A stretch of DNA of 64,000 bases, from NCBI GenBank assembly GCA_008375315.1, contig CP032507.1:992001-1056000 (forward strand), given 5' to 3'. The notes below the pieces were generated by a model that did not search any database, had not been told where the DNA came from, and saw only the letters and a list, made by a program, of their open reading frames with translations. The position numbers and the translations under genes are program-made. Of this stretch, positions 15,355-22,898 are shown piece after piece (the stretch's first letter is position 1; each line of letters opens with the position of its first letter). This stretch comes from Ectothiorhodospiraceae bacterium BW-2 (GTDB taxonomy: Bacteria > Pseudomonadota > Gammaproteobacteria > Thiohalomonadales > Thiohalomonadaceae).

Positions 15355-16182
15355 TCATTCTATCAGTCCTGCTGATCCAAGCCTGTCCCACAAGGCCGAC
15401 AGATCATCAGGAAGCGGCAGGGTGCGGATAATGCTTGACCGTCTGTCCTTTTCAGATTTTTGACCCAGCAGGGTATTTAAGGCCGGATTCACCACAGAGG
15501 AGTAGAAACTTTTCCCATGTATCCACTGCTTAAGCCGCTCGTCTTGAGGCAATGCGCGTACTCGTTCAAGGGTCGATTCATAGCGCACCATGATGCACTC
15601 AGGATCAAGAAATTGATGCCATTCCTTGAGCTTTTCCTTGATTCTGTCACTATCGAGGGCTACTTCAGGTGAAAGAAGATCTTCTTTGAAACCCCGAGAA
15701 CGCAATCCCTCCCAAAGAGGGTTTATGACCGACCACAGAACACCATGTGCTACCCAACGATCAAGATCGTTCAAGAGTGCCTCACGGAGTTTATGCTCGC
15801 CTTCAAGGATTTTGCGCTGCTTTTCAGGAAACGCCGCCCAAAGTTCCTGCGGGACTATCAGATAGTTTTCTACGCAAAAACGGGGACTGATCCAAAGATT
15901 GGGGTGGGTGGTTTGCTTTTCGGTAAGGACTTCACTGCTCCATTCATCACGATCAACAATCCCGAACCAGTCAGGCTCCCTGATCAAAATATCAAGAACA
16001 ATCTTCTTCCCGCCAACTTCGACAATGCAGAAACTGGATTCCCAGCCAGCATGACGCTTAGACAGAAGTTCAGCGTAGAAAGCAGCATCATCAACGCCCT
16101 CAACAATCAACACACCCTTACGTGTTGCACCGATCTGTTGTTCTTTGATCTTTTTGATTGTTGTTGAAATTCCCTTGCTCAT
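15355..16182 (-). CDS. DUF4435/TOPRIM effector, PARIS AriB-like
   Basis: 275 residues. TOPRIM-type acidic residues: Glu28 in VLIVEGVDDAAFY and Asp77/Asp79 in GIVDRDEW. The segment RFCVENYLI is typical of DUF4435, the effector family of PARIS and related ATPase systems. It overlaps the ATPase gene by 4 bp (ATGA). In PARIS, AriA senses a phage anti-restriction trigger and releases AriB, which acts as a tRNA nuclease. Sequence class and pairing support a PARIS-like system; assignment to PARIS proper needs family searches. Confidence 0.8.
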   Translation of the reverse strand: MSKGISTTIKKIKEQQIGATRKGVLIVEGVDDAAFYAELLSKRHAGWESSFCIVEVGGKKIVLDILIREPDWFGIVDRDEWSSEVLTEKQTTHPNLWISPRFCVENYLIVPQELWAAFPEKQRKILEGEHKLREALLNDLDRWVAHGVLWSVINPLWEGLRSRGFKEDLLSPEVALDSDRIKEKLKEWHQFLDPECIMVRYESTLERVRALPQDERLKQWIHGKSFYSSVVNPALNTLLGQKSEKDRRSSIIRTLPLPDDLSALWDRLGSAGLIE

Positions 16183-17243
16183 CGCGCACCACCTTCGGGT
16201 TGGAGCGCAACACGCAGCCCATTGTTGTCATACCGATGCCAAACATCCACGGCATGGGAGGTAATAAGAAGCTGCCCGTCCTTTTTAACAATCAGCTGTT
16301 CTAATGCAGACAAAAAGGGATCGACGAGCGAAGGGTGTAAATAAAGATCCGGTTCATCGATCAGGACGACCCCCCCTTTTTGCATCCAGCGGGTAATGAG
16401 GTAGATAAGAATGAGTACCTGATGCTCTCCGGCGCTGAGGTCATCAAGGGAGTGAGAGAGTCCTCTCTGATTCTGAAGTTTGACCCGGATCCGCCCTTCA
16501 CCTGGACGGATATCCGGATCAATCTCCTTGCCAGCTAAAAACCGGTTCAGGGAGCGGATTACCTCATGATAGAGGTGAAGCTGAGATGTTTTGAGGGTAA
16601 TCAGGGACGCTTCCAGCTGGCCTTTCCAGTCATCCGTAACGAGATAGCGTGTCAGCCAGCGCTGAGACAACAAGTCGGGCTGAGGTTCGGAAAGATTTCG
16701 CTTCGGAGACACCCACCTCCGCTCTTCAGCATCCAGATAAACAAGATTCGGCGCATCTATAGCCTCGTAGGTGAGTATCTGTTTTTTCCGGGCGGTGCTC
16801 CAGGCATCCAGCCATCCTTCTTTGGGCAAGTGCAGTTCCCGCTTTGGCTTGCCAACATTCCCCCTCGTAAATGTTTCACCGATTCTGGCCACATTGTCAT
16901 ACCCAGGTAAAATTTCCTTGCTCCATTCCTGCGTACCAAACAGAACCACGACCGGTTCAGGATAAAACGGTTCCAGACTGTCCAGAACTACCGCAAAGCC
17001 ATCCCATCGCTGCAGCCATGAACGGGATTCATGTTTTTGCGGCAGAACTTTTCGCTGATCCAGCCAATAGCCCAGCGCATCCCACAACATGGCAACACCC
17101 CGGAGCAGGGTAGATTTGCCACACCCGTTCGGCCCAGTAAAAAGAACCTTTGACTCTACCGAATCTGTCCAGTCATTATTCAGGGTAATTTCACCATCCG
17201 GCAGAGATCCGACACCCTGAGTGACAATTGATTTGATTTTCAT
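16179..17243 (-). CDS. ABC/AAA-type ATPase, PARIS AriA-like
   Basis: 354 residues with a complete ABC-type ATPase set: Walker A GPNGCGKST (~37-45), signature-like DDLSAGEHQVL, Walker B VVLIDEPDLYLHPS and His-switch LLITSHAVD. It belongs to the AAA_15/AAA_21 group used as sensor in PARIS, Septu, Gabija-like and RloAB systems. It starts immediately after the pglX' stop and its end overlaps the DUF4435 gene, so it forms an operon with the BREX remnants. Confidence 0.85.
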   Translation of the reverse strand: MKIKSIVTQGVGSLPDGEITLNNDWTDSVESKVLFTGPNGCGKSTLLRGVAMLWDALGYWLDQRKVLPQKHESRSWLQRWDGFAVVLDSLEPFYPEPVVVLFGTQEWSKEILPGYDNVARIGETFTRGNVGKPKRELHLPKEGWLDAWSTARKKQILTYEAIDAPNLVYLDAEERRWVSPKRNLSEPQPDLLSQRWLTRYLVTDDWKGQLEASLITLKTSQLHLYHEVIRSLNRFLAGKEIDPDIRPGEGRIRVKLQNQRGLSHSLDDLSAGEHQVLILIYLITRWMQKGGVVLIDEPDLYLHPSLVDPFLSALEQLIVKKDGQLLITSHAVDVWHRYDNNGLRVALQPEGGAR

Positions 17244-17244
17244 A

Positions 17245-17694
17245 TCACTCCTCCGTCGCTTCCAGGCCGACGATCTTCTTCAGGGCCGCGCCGAGTTTGG
17301 GGTAGTTGACCTTCACGCCATCATCAAGGTCGATCTTCACCTGCTCGGTGGCCAGAGGGTAGAGCACCTCGCGTTCGTACGCCTCCATCTCGGTGATCAT
17401 CCTGGTGATCTTTAGGGTCTCCTTCAGGGCCTTGGTCTTCTCGCTCTGGCTGCTGCTGGCGCTGATGCTGACCGCCTCCAGATGGTTTTTGTGGGAGGTT
17501 AGCTTGGTGCGGAACTCGCGCAGGTAGTCGTTGCCATGCCCCTTGATCGCCTCTTCTAGCCTCTTTATAGCCACGGCACATTCACGCCGAGCCGCGCTGT
17601 TTTCAGCAAGCACCCGTTTCAGCTTGGCGGAGACCTGATCCAGCAGGCTGCGGCGGGCGAACTGAGCGAATTTTTTTAGTTTTGCTGTTTCCAT
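17245..17694 (-). pseudogene. pglX: BREX methyltransferase PglX, internally deleted (tail A)
   Basis: 149 codons remain of a gene normally ~1,200 codons long. The start METAKLKKFAQFARRSLLDQ is the conserved PglX N-terminus; the end LATEQVKIDLDDGVKVNYPK...GLEATEE is the conserved C-terminus; the methyltransferase core between them is gone, but the frame is open. The start lies 3 bp after the nuclease-like gene stop and its end is 2 bp before the next ATPase gene, so the operon is still tightly packed. It cannot methylate DNA. Confidence 0.85.
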
Positions 17695-17697
17695 GAA

Positions 17698-18252
17698 CTA
17701 AGCCCCCAACCCGGCAAGCTGGTTAAACTGAAGGTAGTTAGGCCAGTCGACCTTCATCGCCCGGTCGGGGGTGTCATGACGTTCTGCATTTCGGGTGATC
17801 CGCGTTTTCCTCTTTGCGATGCTGGTATGCCCAATACTAATGAAGCGACTTTTATAGCCGTTCAAAAATTCATTCTGATTCCAGAAACCTTTGCCAACCT
17901 CCTGGCAATATTTGACAAAACACTGTGAACCCAGCAATTGTTTGACGATTTGGTTCCATCCATCTTTTGTGCGCTTCATCTCGATGTAGATAATGCATTT
18001 CTTCTCCGCGCTGATGATTACATAATCAGCGCGTTTACATTCACCATTGCCACCATTGAAAACATCATCTGGCGACCGGAATGCTTCTACCTTGATAATC
18101 ATTACGTTAGCTGGCAGATTTCGAATCGTTGCCTTGGAATCTGGTGCTTGTGGTTCACTGAGTTTGACAAGCGGCTTGCCGTACTCTTCTTCCGGTTGTA
18201 CCAATGCAGTGCCCTTGATCATTTGGGAAAGGATATCCATATCCGGCATCAC
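17698..18252 (-). CDS. PD-(D/E)XK-like putative nuclease, partner of the upstream ATPase
   Basis: ~184 residues (GTG at 18252, or ATG at 18249, both overlapping the ATPase stop). The core ADYVIISAEKKCIIYIEMKR shows Asp, then Glu-x-Lys on the following strand, which fits a restriction-endonuclease-fold active site, with a helix (DGWNQIVKQLLGSQCFVKYC) after it. No named family recognised. Coupling to the ATPase and the position inside a BREX remnant argue for an effector role in a two-gene defence module. Confidence 0.6.
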   Translation of the reverse strand: MMPDMDILSQMIKGTALVQPEEEYGKPLVKLSEPQAPDSKATIRNLPANVMIIKVEAFRSPDDVFNGGNGECKRADYVIISAEKKCIIYIEMKRTKDGWNQIVKQLLGSQCFVKYCQEVGKGFWNQNEFLNGYKSRFISIGHTSIAKRKTRITRNAERHDTPDRAMKVDWPNYLQFNQLAGLGA

Positions 18253-19643
18253 TCATCTCCTCCCCAAACGATTTCTTCCTGGATTCGATTCATATCTTCT
18301 ATGGTTTTATCGAAACTACGCGCTTCTATCCCAAGCTTGCTGTCAATGTCGGCTTGAACGAGTGTCTGGCATCGTGTTTTGCGCTGCGCTCCATCTAACT
18401 TAATGAGCGCTTCTTCCGCTATGTAGACTCTTACCTTGTCAGAATTCAGCATTTCAGAGGCCTTGTAATGCTCGCGATCGGCAAGAGTCTCTAGCCGTTC
18501 TCCTCCCTGATTAAGCATAATCAAGGTATTCAGCTCTTTGATAATGTAGTCACTGTGCGTCGTGATAAATACCTTGATGCCGATATTGACCAGTCGTGCA
18601 AAAAGGCGAGCTACACGCCGCTGATTTTCTGGATGCAAATTCAGCTCCGGCTCATCGACCATCAGAAGGTCGCCCGGAGTGGCGACATGCCGAAGGTAGA
18701 ACCCGATATCCAATAGCGAGCGCACAGCACTTGAACTTTCGACTAGTGACAACTTAATGCGTTTGTTGGATGAGGGGTGGAATTGAATTTCTCCATCTTT
18801 TGATACTTTGTATTCCCCCCCGATAATATCTTTGAACGCTTCTAATAAATCAGAATGATTTTTTAGAATAAAGCTCTCTCTATGGGTAATATTTGGCAGC
18901 TCGCGAATAAAGTCGACGTTCTTCCTTACTGCGATAGGGTATTCACCACTAAACTTGCCCAGCAATTGAACAGGGTGCAGTTTAGCGCTTTTATCACCCA
19001 GCATTTCAACGAGCCTATTCCTAGTAAAGTCAAGCTCCTTTTGGAAAATTGCCGCTCCTGTCCGCTCGGCGCTTGCTAAAAACGGTTTAGGAATGACGCT
19101 TCCCATCAATACATTCCCTATCCCACTTCGGATCATGTCTTCTACAACATGCTTGGGCGGTAATTCATCATCGGATTTTTCAACAATCAGGCTTATTTCA
19201 ATGCTATTAATATCAGGGATCGATTTAATATTGAGAATGCCTCTGTTGGCTGTCCCAAATGTGAGTTCAACCTTATCGGTTAGCTTGCTATCCCCGCAAT
19301 CCATATCAAAAGTCAGCGCAGCATCATCAAAATGCTGTTCGCTACCTGCAAATATTCGATGCAATATTTCTGAGTAGTTTTTTGAGCTGATATTTAGATG
19401 CTTTTTTAAATCCCCGATGTACGGCTGAAGTGATATTTGAACCGCTCCTTCAGAGTACAACTTTTCAATATCGCTTTGGTTTACAGGAAATTCAGCATTC
19501 GTGCGCAGAAAGTCCAAGAATCCGTAAGTCGCATGGGTTGCATAGGTCTTTCCGGTGTTATTTCCGCCGCAGATTATCGTCAGTTCGCCAAGCGTGAACT
19601 CCGCCTGCTTTATAGCGCCGAGATTTTTTATTGAAATCTTCAT
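18249..19643 (-). CDS. AAA_15/OLD-type ATPase of an embedded two-gene module
   Basis: 464 residues. Walker A GGNNTGKT (26-33), Walker B LLMVDEPELNLHPENQ, and TTHSDYIIKELN for the His-switch: the pattern of OLD/RecF-like AAA_15 ATPases, without a TOPRIM domain of its own. Its ATG overlaps the stop of the truncated brxC (ATGA) and its end overlaps the nuclease-like gene, so the module sits exactly between the two broken BREX genes. Probably senses infection or DNA ends and controls the partner. Confidence 0.8.
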   Translation of the reverse strand: MKISIKNLGAIKQAEFTLGELTIICGGNNTGKTYATHATYGFLDFLRTNAEFPVNQSDIEKLYSEGAVQISLQPYIGDLKKHLNISSKNYSEILHRIFAGSEQHFDDAALTFDMDCGDSKLTDKVELTFGTANRGILNIKSIPDINSIEISLIVEKSDDELPPKHVVEDMIRSGIGNVLMGSVIPKPFLASAERTGAAIFQKELDFTRNRLVEMLGDKSAKLHPVQLLGKFSGEYPIAVRKNVDFIRELPNITHRESFILKNHSDLLEAFKDIIGGEYKVSKDGEIQFHPSSNKRIKLSLVESSSAVRSLLDIGFYLRHVATPGDLLMVDEPELNLHPENQRRVARLFARLVNIGIKVFITTHSDYIIKELNTLIMLNQGGERLETLADREHYKASEMLNSDKVRVYIAEEALIKLDGAQRKTRCQTLVQADIDSKLGIEARSFDKTIEDMNRIQEEIVWGGDE

Positions 19644-20506
19644 ATCGCTGATCTCTCGGCGATGGTCTGGAGGTTAGTCATCAGCTTGATGTTTTCAGCG
19701 ATGTACTGACCGACCTCATCAACAAAGAAGTTCAGACGGAACTCTTTTTGATTTTCCTGGGTCGATTGCCGTTCGATATAGGCGTTTATCTGTTCGGCAA
19801 AATCTTCGATGGAGACACGGTACTGGCTGCGGTATTTATCGAGTATCCCCAGGGCCAATGCCTCGTCACCACCGGTTGCCTGAGCATAGGCTTTGGCAAT
19901 GTTTTTCGCCTCCAGCAGCGCCTGCTCGCGGCCTTTTTGCCATGTTCTGCCCGCAGTGGATTCATAGGCCGACTTGAACAGGTCATAGAGGCCACGGCTG
20001 TCGAGGTCGCGCTCGAACTGGGCGATGTGCCCCTGCTTGCCGTAGTAGCCGCACATCTCGTCAAAGACTTTGACGAAGACCGCGAGCAGCGCATCGATCT
20101 GGGTCTTGCTGATGACATCTGCTTTCTGGTCGATATTGAATAGAATGCTCTTCGACGGAATGGCGACCGCTCGCTTGAGATCACCGCGCAGGATTTCGTT
20201 GTCGCCACACTTGGGCAGGAACAGATCAAGAGCCGAGGCCCCGTCGATCTGCCGGTTTTCGAGCAAGAGCGCCAGCATCTTCAACAGGTGGGATTTACCG
20301 GACCCGAAGAAGCCGGAAACCCAAACGCCATTGGCACCTTCATAGTTGTTGTAGGCATCCAGAAAGGACTCAAGCCGCTTCTCGACTTCGTTGGTCAGAA
20401 CATACTCTTCAATCTCTCGGGATAAGCTGGCTTCATCGTCAGCTTTGATGACCCCTTCAATCGGGCGGTCAACTGGCTTGTTAAAAATGGTCTTAAGAGT
20501 CATCAC
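19640..20506 (-). pseudogene. brxC: BREX ATPase BrxC (PglY), 3'-truncated
   Basis: 288 codons of a gene normally ~1,200 long. It starts MMTLKTIFNKPVDRPIEGVIKADD and includes the P-loop GFFGSGKSHLLKML and the segment NFFVDEVGQYIAENIKLMTNLQTIAE, all characteristic of BrxC. It then ends in a few non-BrxC codons whose stop overlaps the start of the next ATPase gene. The larger part of BrxC is missing, so BREX cannot be functional here unless provided elsewhere. Confidence 0.9.
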
Positions 20507-20517
20507 GCTTCCCTCGT

Positions 20518-21129
20518 TTATGCTTCGCAGTGAAAGATGTTAAATGCCCGGTAGTACTTGTCGTCATGCAGCCTTCCGAAGAGATCAAGCGATGCTCCGG
20601 ACTCCAGGGAGTGGGTGTAGGCTCCTGGGAAAAACATGACAGTCGGCTTCTCTTTCGCCGTGCTCTGCAAATTGTTCAAAACGTTGTGCGAGCGGATGTA
20701 GGGGAACACCTCGCCAACGCCGGACAGAAAAAGAACCTCGAAATCGGTGCTTGCCAGCTTGGCTGCAATGGCCGGAACAAGATGTGCTTCCGGGTCCAGT
20801 ACGCCTTGCAACAGCTCTTTGAGCTGCTCTTTGGAGACGGAATCCTCCATCTCGACAATCTGCTCCCAGATGTCTCGTTCTTTGAGGATTTCTATCGAAA
20901 GGTCATACAGATTGATCTCCAGAATCCGAATACCGGCCTGCTCAAGGCGATTGATCAGCTTTGGCTTTTGCCGCTCCATTTCGACGGACTCTTCAGATTT
21001 GAAGGGACAGATGAAGAACGGAACCTCGTTACCGAGACCTTGCTTATTGAGAAAACGCTGGCCCGAGATCACAGCAAAAAGATGCTGAAATCTGTCTTGC
21101 ATTGGCATTCTGGCTACATCTGATGTCAC
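20518..21129 (-). CDS. brxB: BREX protein BrxB (DUF1788)
   Basis: 203 residues matching the DUF1788 family: RFQHLFAVISGQRFLN, VPFFICPFK, LEINLYDLSIEIL, VLFLSGVGEVFPYIRSH and PTVMFFPG. The full length is present. The GTG start overlaps the brxA stop by one base (TAGTG); an internal ATG (MPMQDRFQ) is also possible. BrxB is a small core component of type I BREX with unknown biochemical function. Confidence 0.92.
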   Translation of the reverse strand: MTSDVARMPMQDRFQHLFAVISGQRFLNKQGLGNEVPFFICPFKSEESVEMERQKPKLINRLEQAGIRILEINLYDLSIEILKERDIWEQIVEMEDSVSKEQLKELLQGVLDPEAHLVPAIAAKLASTDFEVLFLSGVGEVFPYIRSHNVLNNLQSTAKEKPTVMFFPGAYTHSLESGASLDLFGRLHDDKYYRAFNIFHCEA

Positions 21130-21740
21130 TACGCCATCCCCTTCAGATCGGATTCAAATACAGGGAAGCACGAAAGATCCCTGCGGCTGCCACGATGGAT
21201 CACATCCAACAATCTCGGGCTGAGCATGGCAGCGTTTATCATGTTGTTGGCCGCTAAGAGATCAGCCTCTCGAAGTATCTTGAATAAGACCTGCCGCAAT
21301 TTGCTTCGCGTCGCTGGGGTGATCTCATCCAGTTCCAAATGCCATTCGGACTTTCGGTTGAAGAAGGAATCAAAATCATCAGAGGTCAGATCACTTTTCA
21401 GCGTGATATAGCGCTCGCGAAGCACTTCGACGGCAAAATCAGCGATGAATCGGTACCGACGGCAAACGGCAAGCCACAGGAGATAAGCCTGCTCTTGGTG
21501 GCTGCCCTCAACAAGGAATTCAAGTTCACCTGGGCTCATCGTTCTAAGCCGAGAGATGATCTCGCGGCAGACTCGTTTGAGCGTATTCAGTATTCTGGTC
21601 TGTAGTAAGTTTTCTGCGATGACTTTGTCTCGAACAGCGTTCCAGTCGCCAAGATCAAGATACAGCGCGGCCAGCTTCACCGATTCGCGGTGAAAGAGAC
21701 TGCCCGTTGTAAATGACAGGCTGTATCTATCATTACTCAT
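21129..21740 (-). CDS. brxA: BREX protein BrxA (DUF1819)
   Basis: 203 residues matching DUF1819: SLSFTTGSLFHRESVKLA, LLWLAVCRRYRFIADFAVEVLRERY, and a winged-helix-like C-terminal part with SPRLLDVIHRG. BrxA is a DNA-binding protein and the first gene of type I BREX operons. It is intact, followed by brxB with a one-base overlap, so the 5' end of the operon is preserved while the enzymatic genes are lost. Confidence 0.92.
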   Translation of the reverse strand: MSNDRYSLSFTTGSLFHRESVKLAALYLDLGDWNAVRDKVIAENLLQTRILNTLKRVCREIISRLRTMSPGELEFLVEGSHQEQAYLLWLAVCRRYRFIADFAVEVLRERYITLKSDLTSDDFDSFFNRKSEWHLELDEITPATRSKLRQVLFKILREADLLAANNMINAAMLSPRLLDVIHRGSRRDLSCFPVFESDLKGMA

Positions 21741-22047
21741 TCTTGGTCAGCCATTTTGTGTATTAGAGGGCTTTTTGTAATGCTCGGCAGCGCCACCGGC
21801 CTTTACCCATTCGTCCACCTCCTCGTGGGCGATTGGGGTTAAGCCATGCGCTCGCCAGAGGCGAAGTAAGGGAAAACAGACGGAGTTCTCCCAATCAAAT
21901 CACTTGAAAATATACGAATTGGCCGTCGGATGTCAAACGATCTTTACCGATTAAAGCCGATTATTTGCTAACAAGGTCGATGCCAGACGCCTGATCCGAG
22001 CCTGATCCCCCTCTCTCTAAGTCTATCAGGTCGGCTCCGAGGCCGTC
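21741..22047. other. Gap upstream of brxA with a small coding remnant
   Basis: About 300 bp without an intact gene. On the minus strand (21884-21745) a frame without start codon reads ...LRLWRAHGLTPIAHEEVDEWVKAGGAA..., the end of an unrecognised protein. A 15-bp piece of it (ACCCATTCGTCCACC, 21805-21819) recurs at 15288-15302 beside PglX tail B. The brxA promoter should lie here, but no clear -35/-10 pair is visible. Confidence 0.4.
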
Positions 22048-22071
22048 ACGCTATGGTGGCGTAAGGTTACA
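22048..22071 (-). repeat. Second copy of the 24-bp IS66-like end
   Basis: Identical over 24 bp and in the same orientation as 12193-12216. It lies 7 bp from the single CRISPR repeat, so an element once inserted in the spacer next to that repeat; no transposase remains beside it. Confidence 0.55.
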
Positions 22072-22078
22072 GCTTATC

Positions 22079-22111
22079 GTTTCAATCCACGCCCCCCGCA
22101 CGGAGGGCGAC
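22079..22111 (-). CRISPR. Single type I-C CRISPR repeat, array otherwise lost
   Basis: 33 bp which on the minus strand begins GTCGCCCTCCGTGCGG and ends GTGGATTGAAAC, the classic type I-C repeat form with a GC-rich hairpin and GAAAC end. Only one unit is present; 7 bp of what may be a spacer follow before the IS-like end. Orientation is the same as the adjacent cas3 remnant, as in intact I-C loci. Confidence 0.75.
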
Positions 22112-22125
22112 ACCAGCAGCACAAT

Positions 22126-22389
22126 TTATTTTCCCTTTAATCTACCCGCATCTACCCAATCATCCTCATCGGGATCAATCCGACCAACAGCCGACTGTAG
22201 ATAGGTTTGAAACGCTGCACTGTACTTTCCTAAATCGTGCAGCAAACCCAGTAACTCACCCATCGGCTCTAAGCCGATTTTTGCGCTACCTCTAGCACCT
22301 ATATGGCCTACTTGCATTAGATGCTCTGCCAATGTTTGCGCCATGCCGTCATCTTGACGATAGTGAGCCATGCTATTTTTTACTTTCAT
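22126..22389 (-). pseudogene. cas3: Cas3 HD-domain N-terminal fragment (type I CRISPR)
   Basis: 87 codons. After MKVKNSMAHYR it shows an early His (AEHL) and LLGLLHDLGKYSAAFQTYL, the HD nuclease motif of Cas3''. Cas3 is ~730-800 residues; the rest of the HD domain and the whole helicase are missing. The single I-C-type repeat 14 bp away implies that one deletion removed most of cas3 and the entire cas operon. Confidence 0.8.
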
Positions 22390-22898
22390 CGTAACTAATT
22401 TGTTCCTGTCATCTCATGCTAACACCAATGTACAACAACACTTTAACCAAACAATCGGGCATTTCTTGCATCGACCTGTCGCTAAGCCATGGCTCCGTAG
22501 AGGGTTTGGCATGATGGCTCAATTATAGTTTTGTTTATAGACTCAAGCCAAGACCTAACACGGCATGCTCGTAGCTAGCTTACACTCACCACAGGTCATC
22601 TAGCAACTAAAAACATCTCTAGCGAGATAGCCACTATTTTTCTTCTTTCTATCCTAAGTTACTATCGAGAGAGTTAAACAAGAGGCCGTGTTGTCAGAGT
22701 GGGGCTCCATTTCACCAAGATCCCAAGATCGCCCTTAGCTGTTGTCGCTCGTTTGCTGCACCGTTTTAATGCCAAAATTTTCTGGCATTTCGACCAAAAT
22801 CGAGTATATTTCGCATTAGGAGTGCAGAGGCCGACAGCTCGACCGCTGACCCCTAAAGCGGTTAAATCCCCAATGACTATTGATATGGAGAAGCAGCC
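22390..22898. other. 509-bp intergenic region with an inverted repeat
   Basis: No credible gene on either strand. It separates the defence island from the chromosomal genes. At 22768-22789 lies AATGCCA-N8-TGGCATT, a 7-bp inverted repeat resembling an operator, followed by an A/T-rich stretch (GAGTATATTTCGCATTAG) and a GGAGAAG ribosome-binding site 6-7 bp before the ATG at 22899. These probably control the next gene. Confidence 0.45.

Noticed and set aside
15288-21819. 15-bp match ACCCATTCGTCCACC beside PglX tail B and upstream of brxA
   Set aside because: Too short and with weak flanking similarity; it may be a shared remnant but I cannot support a function.
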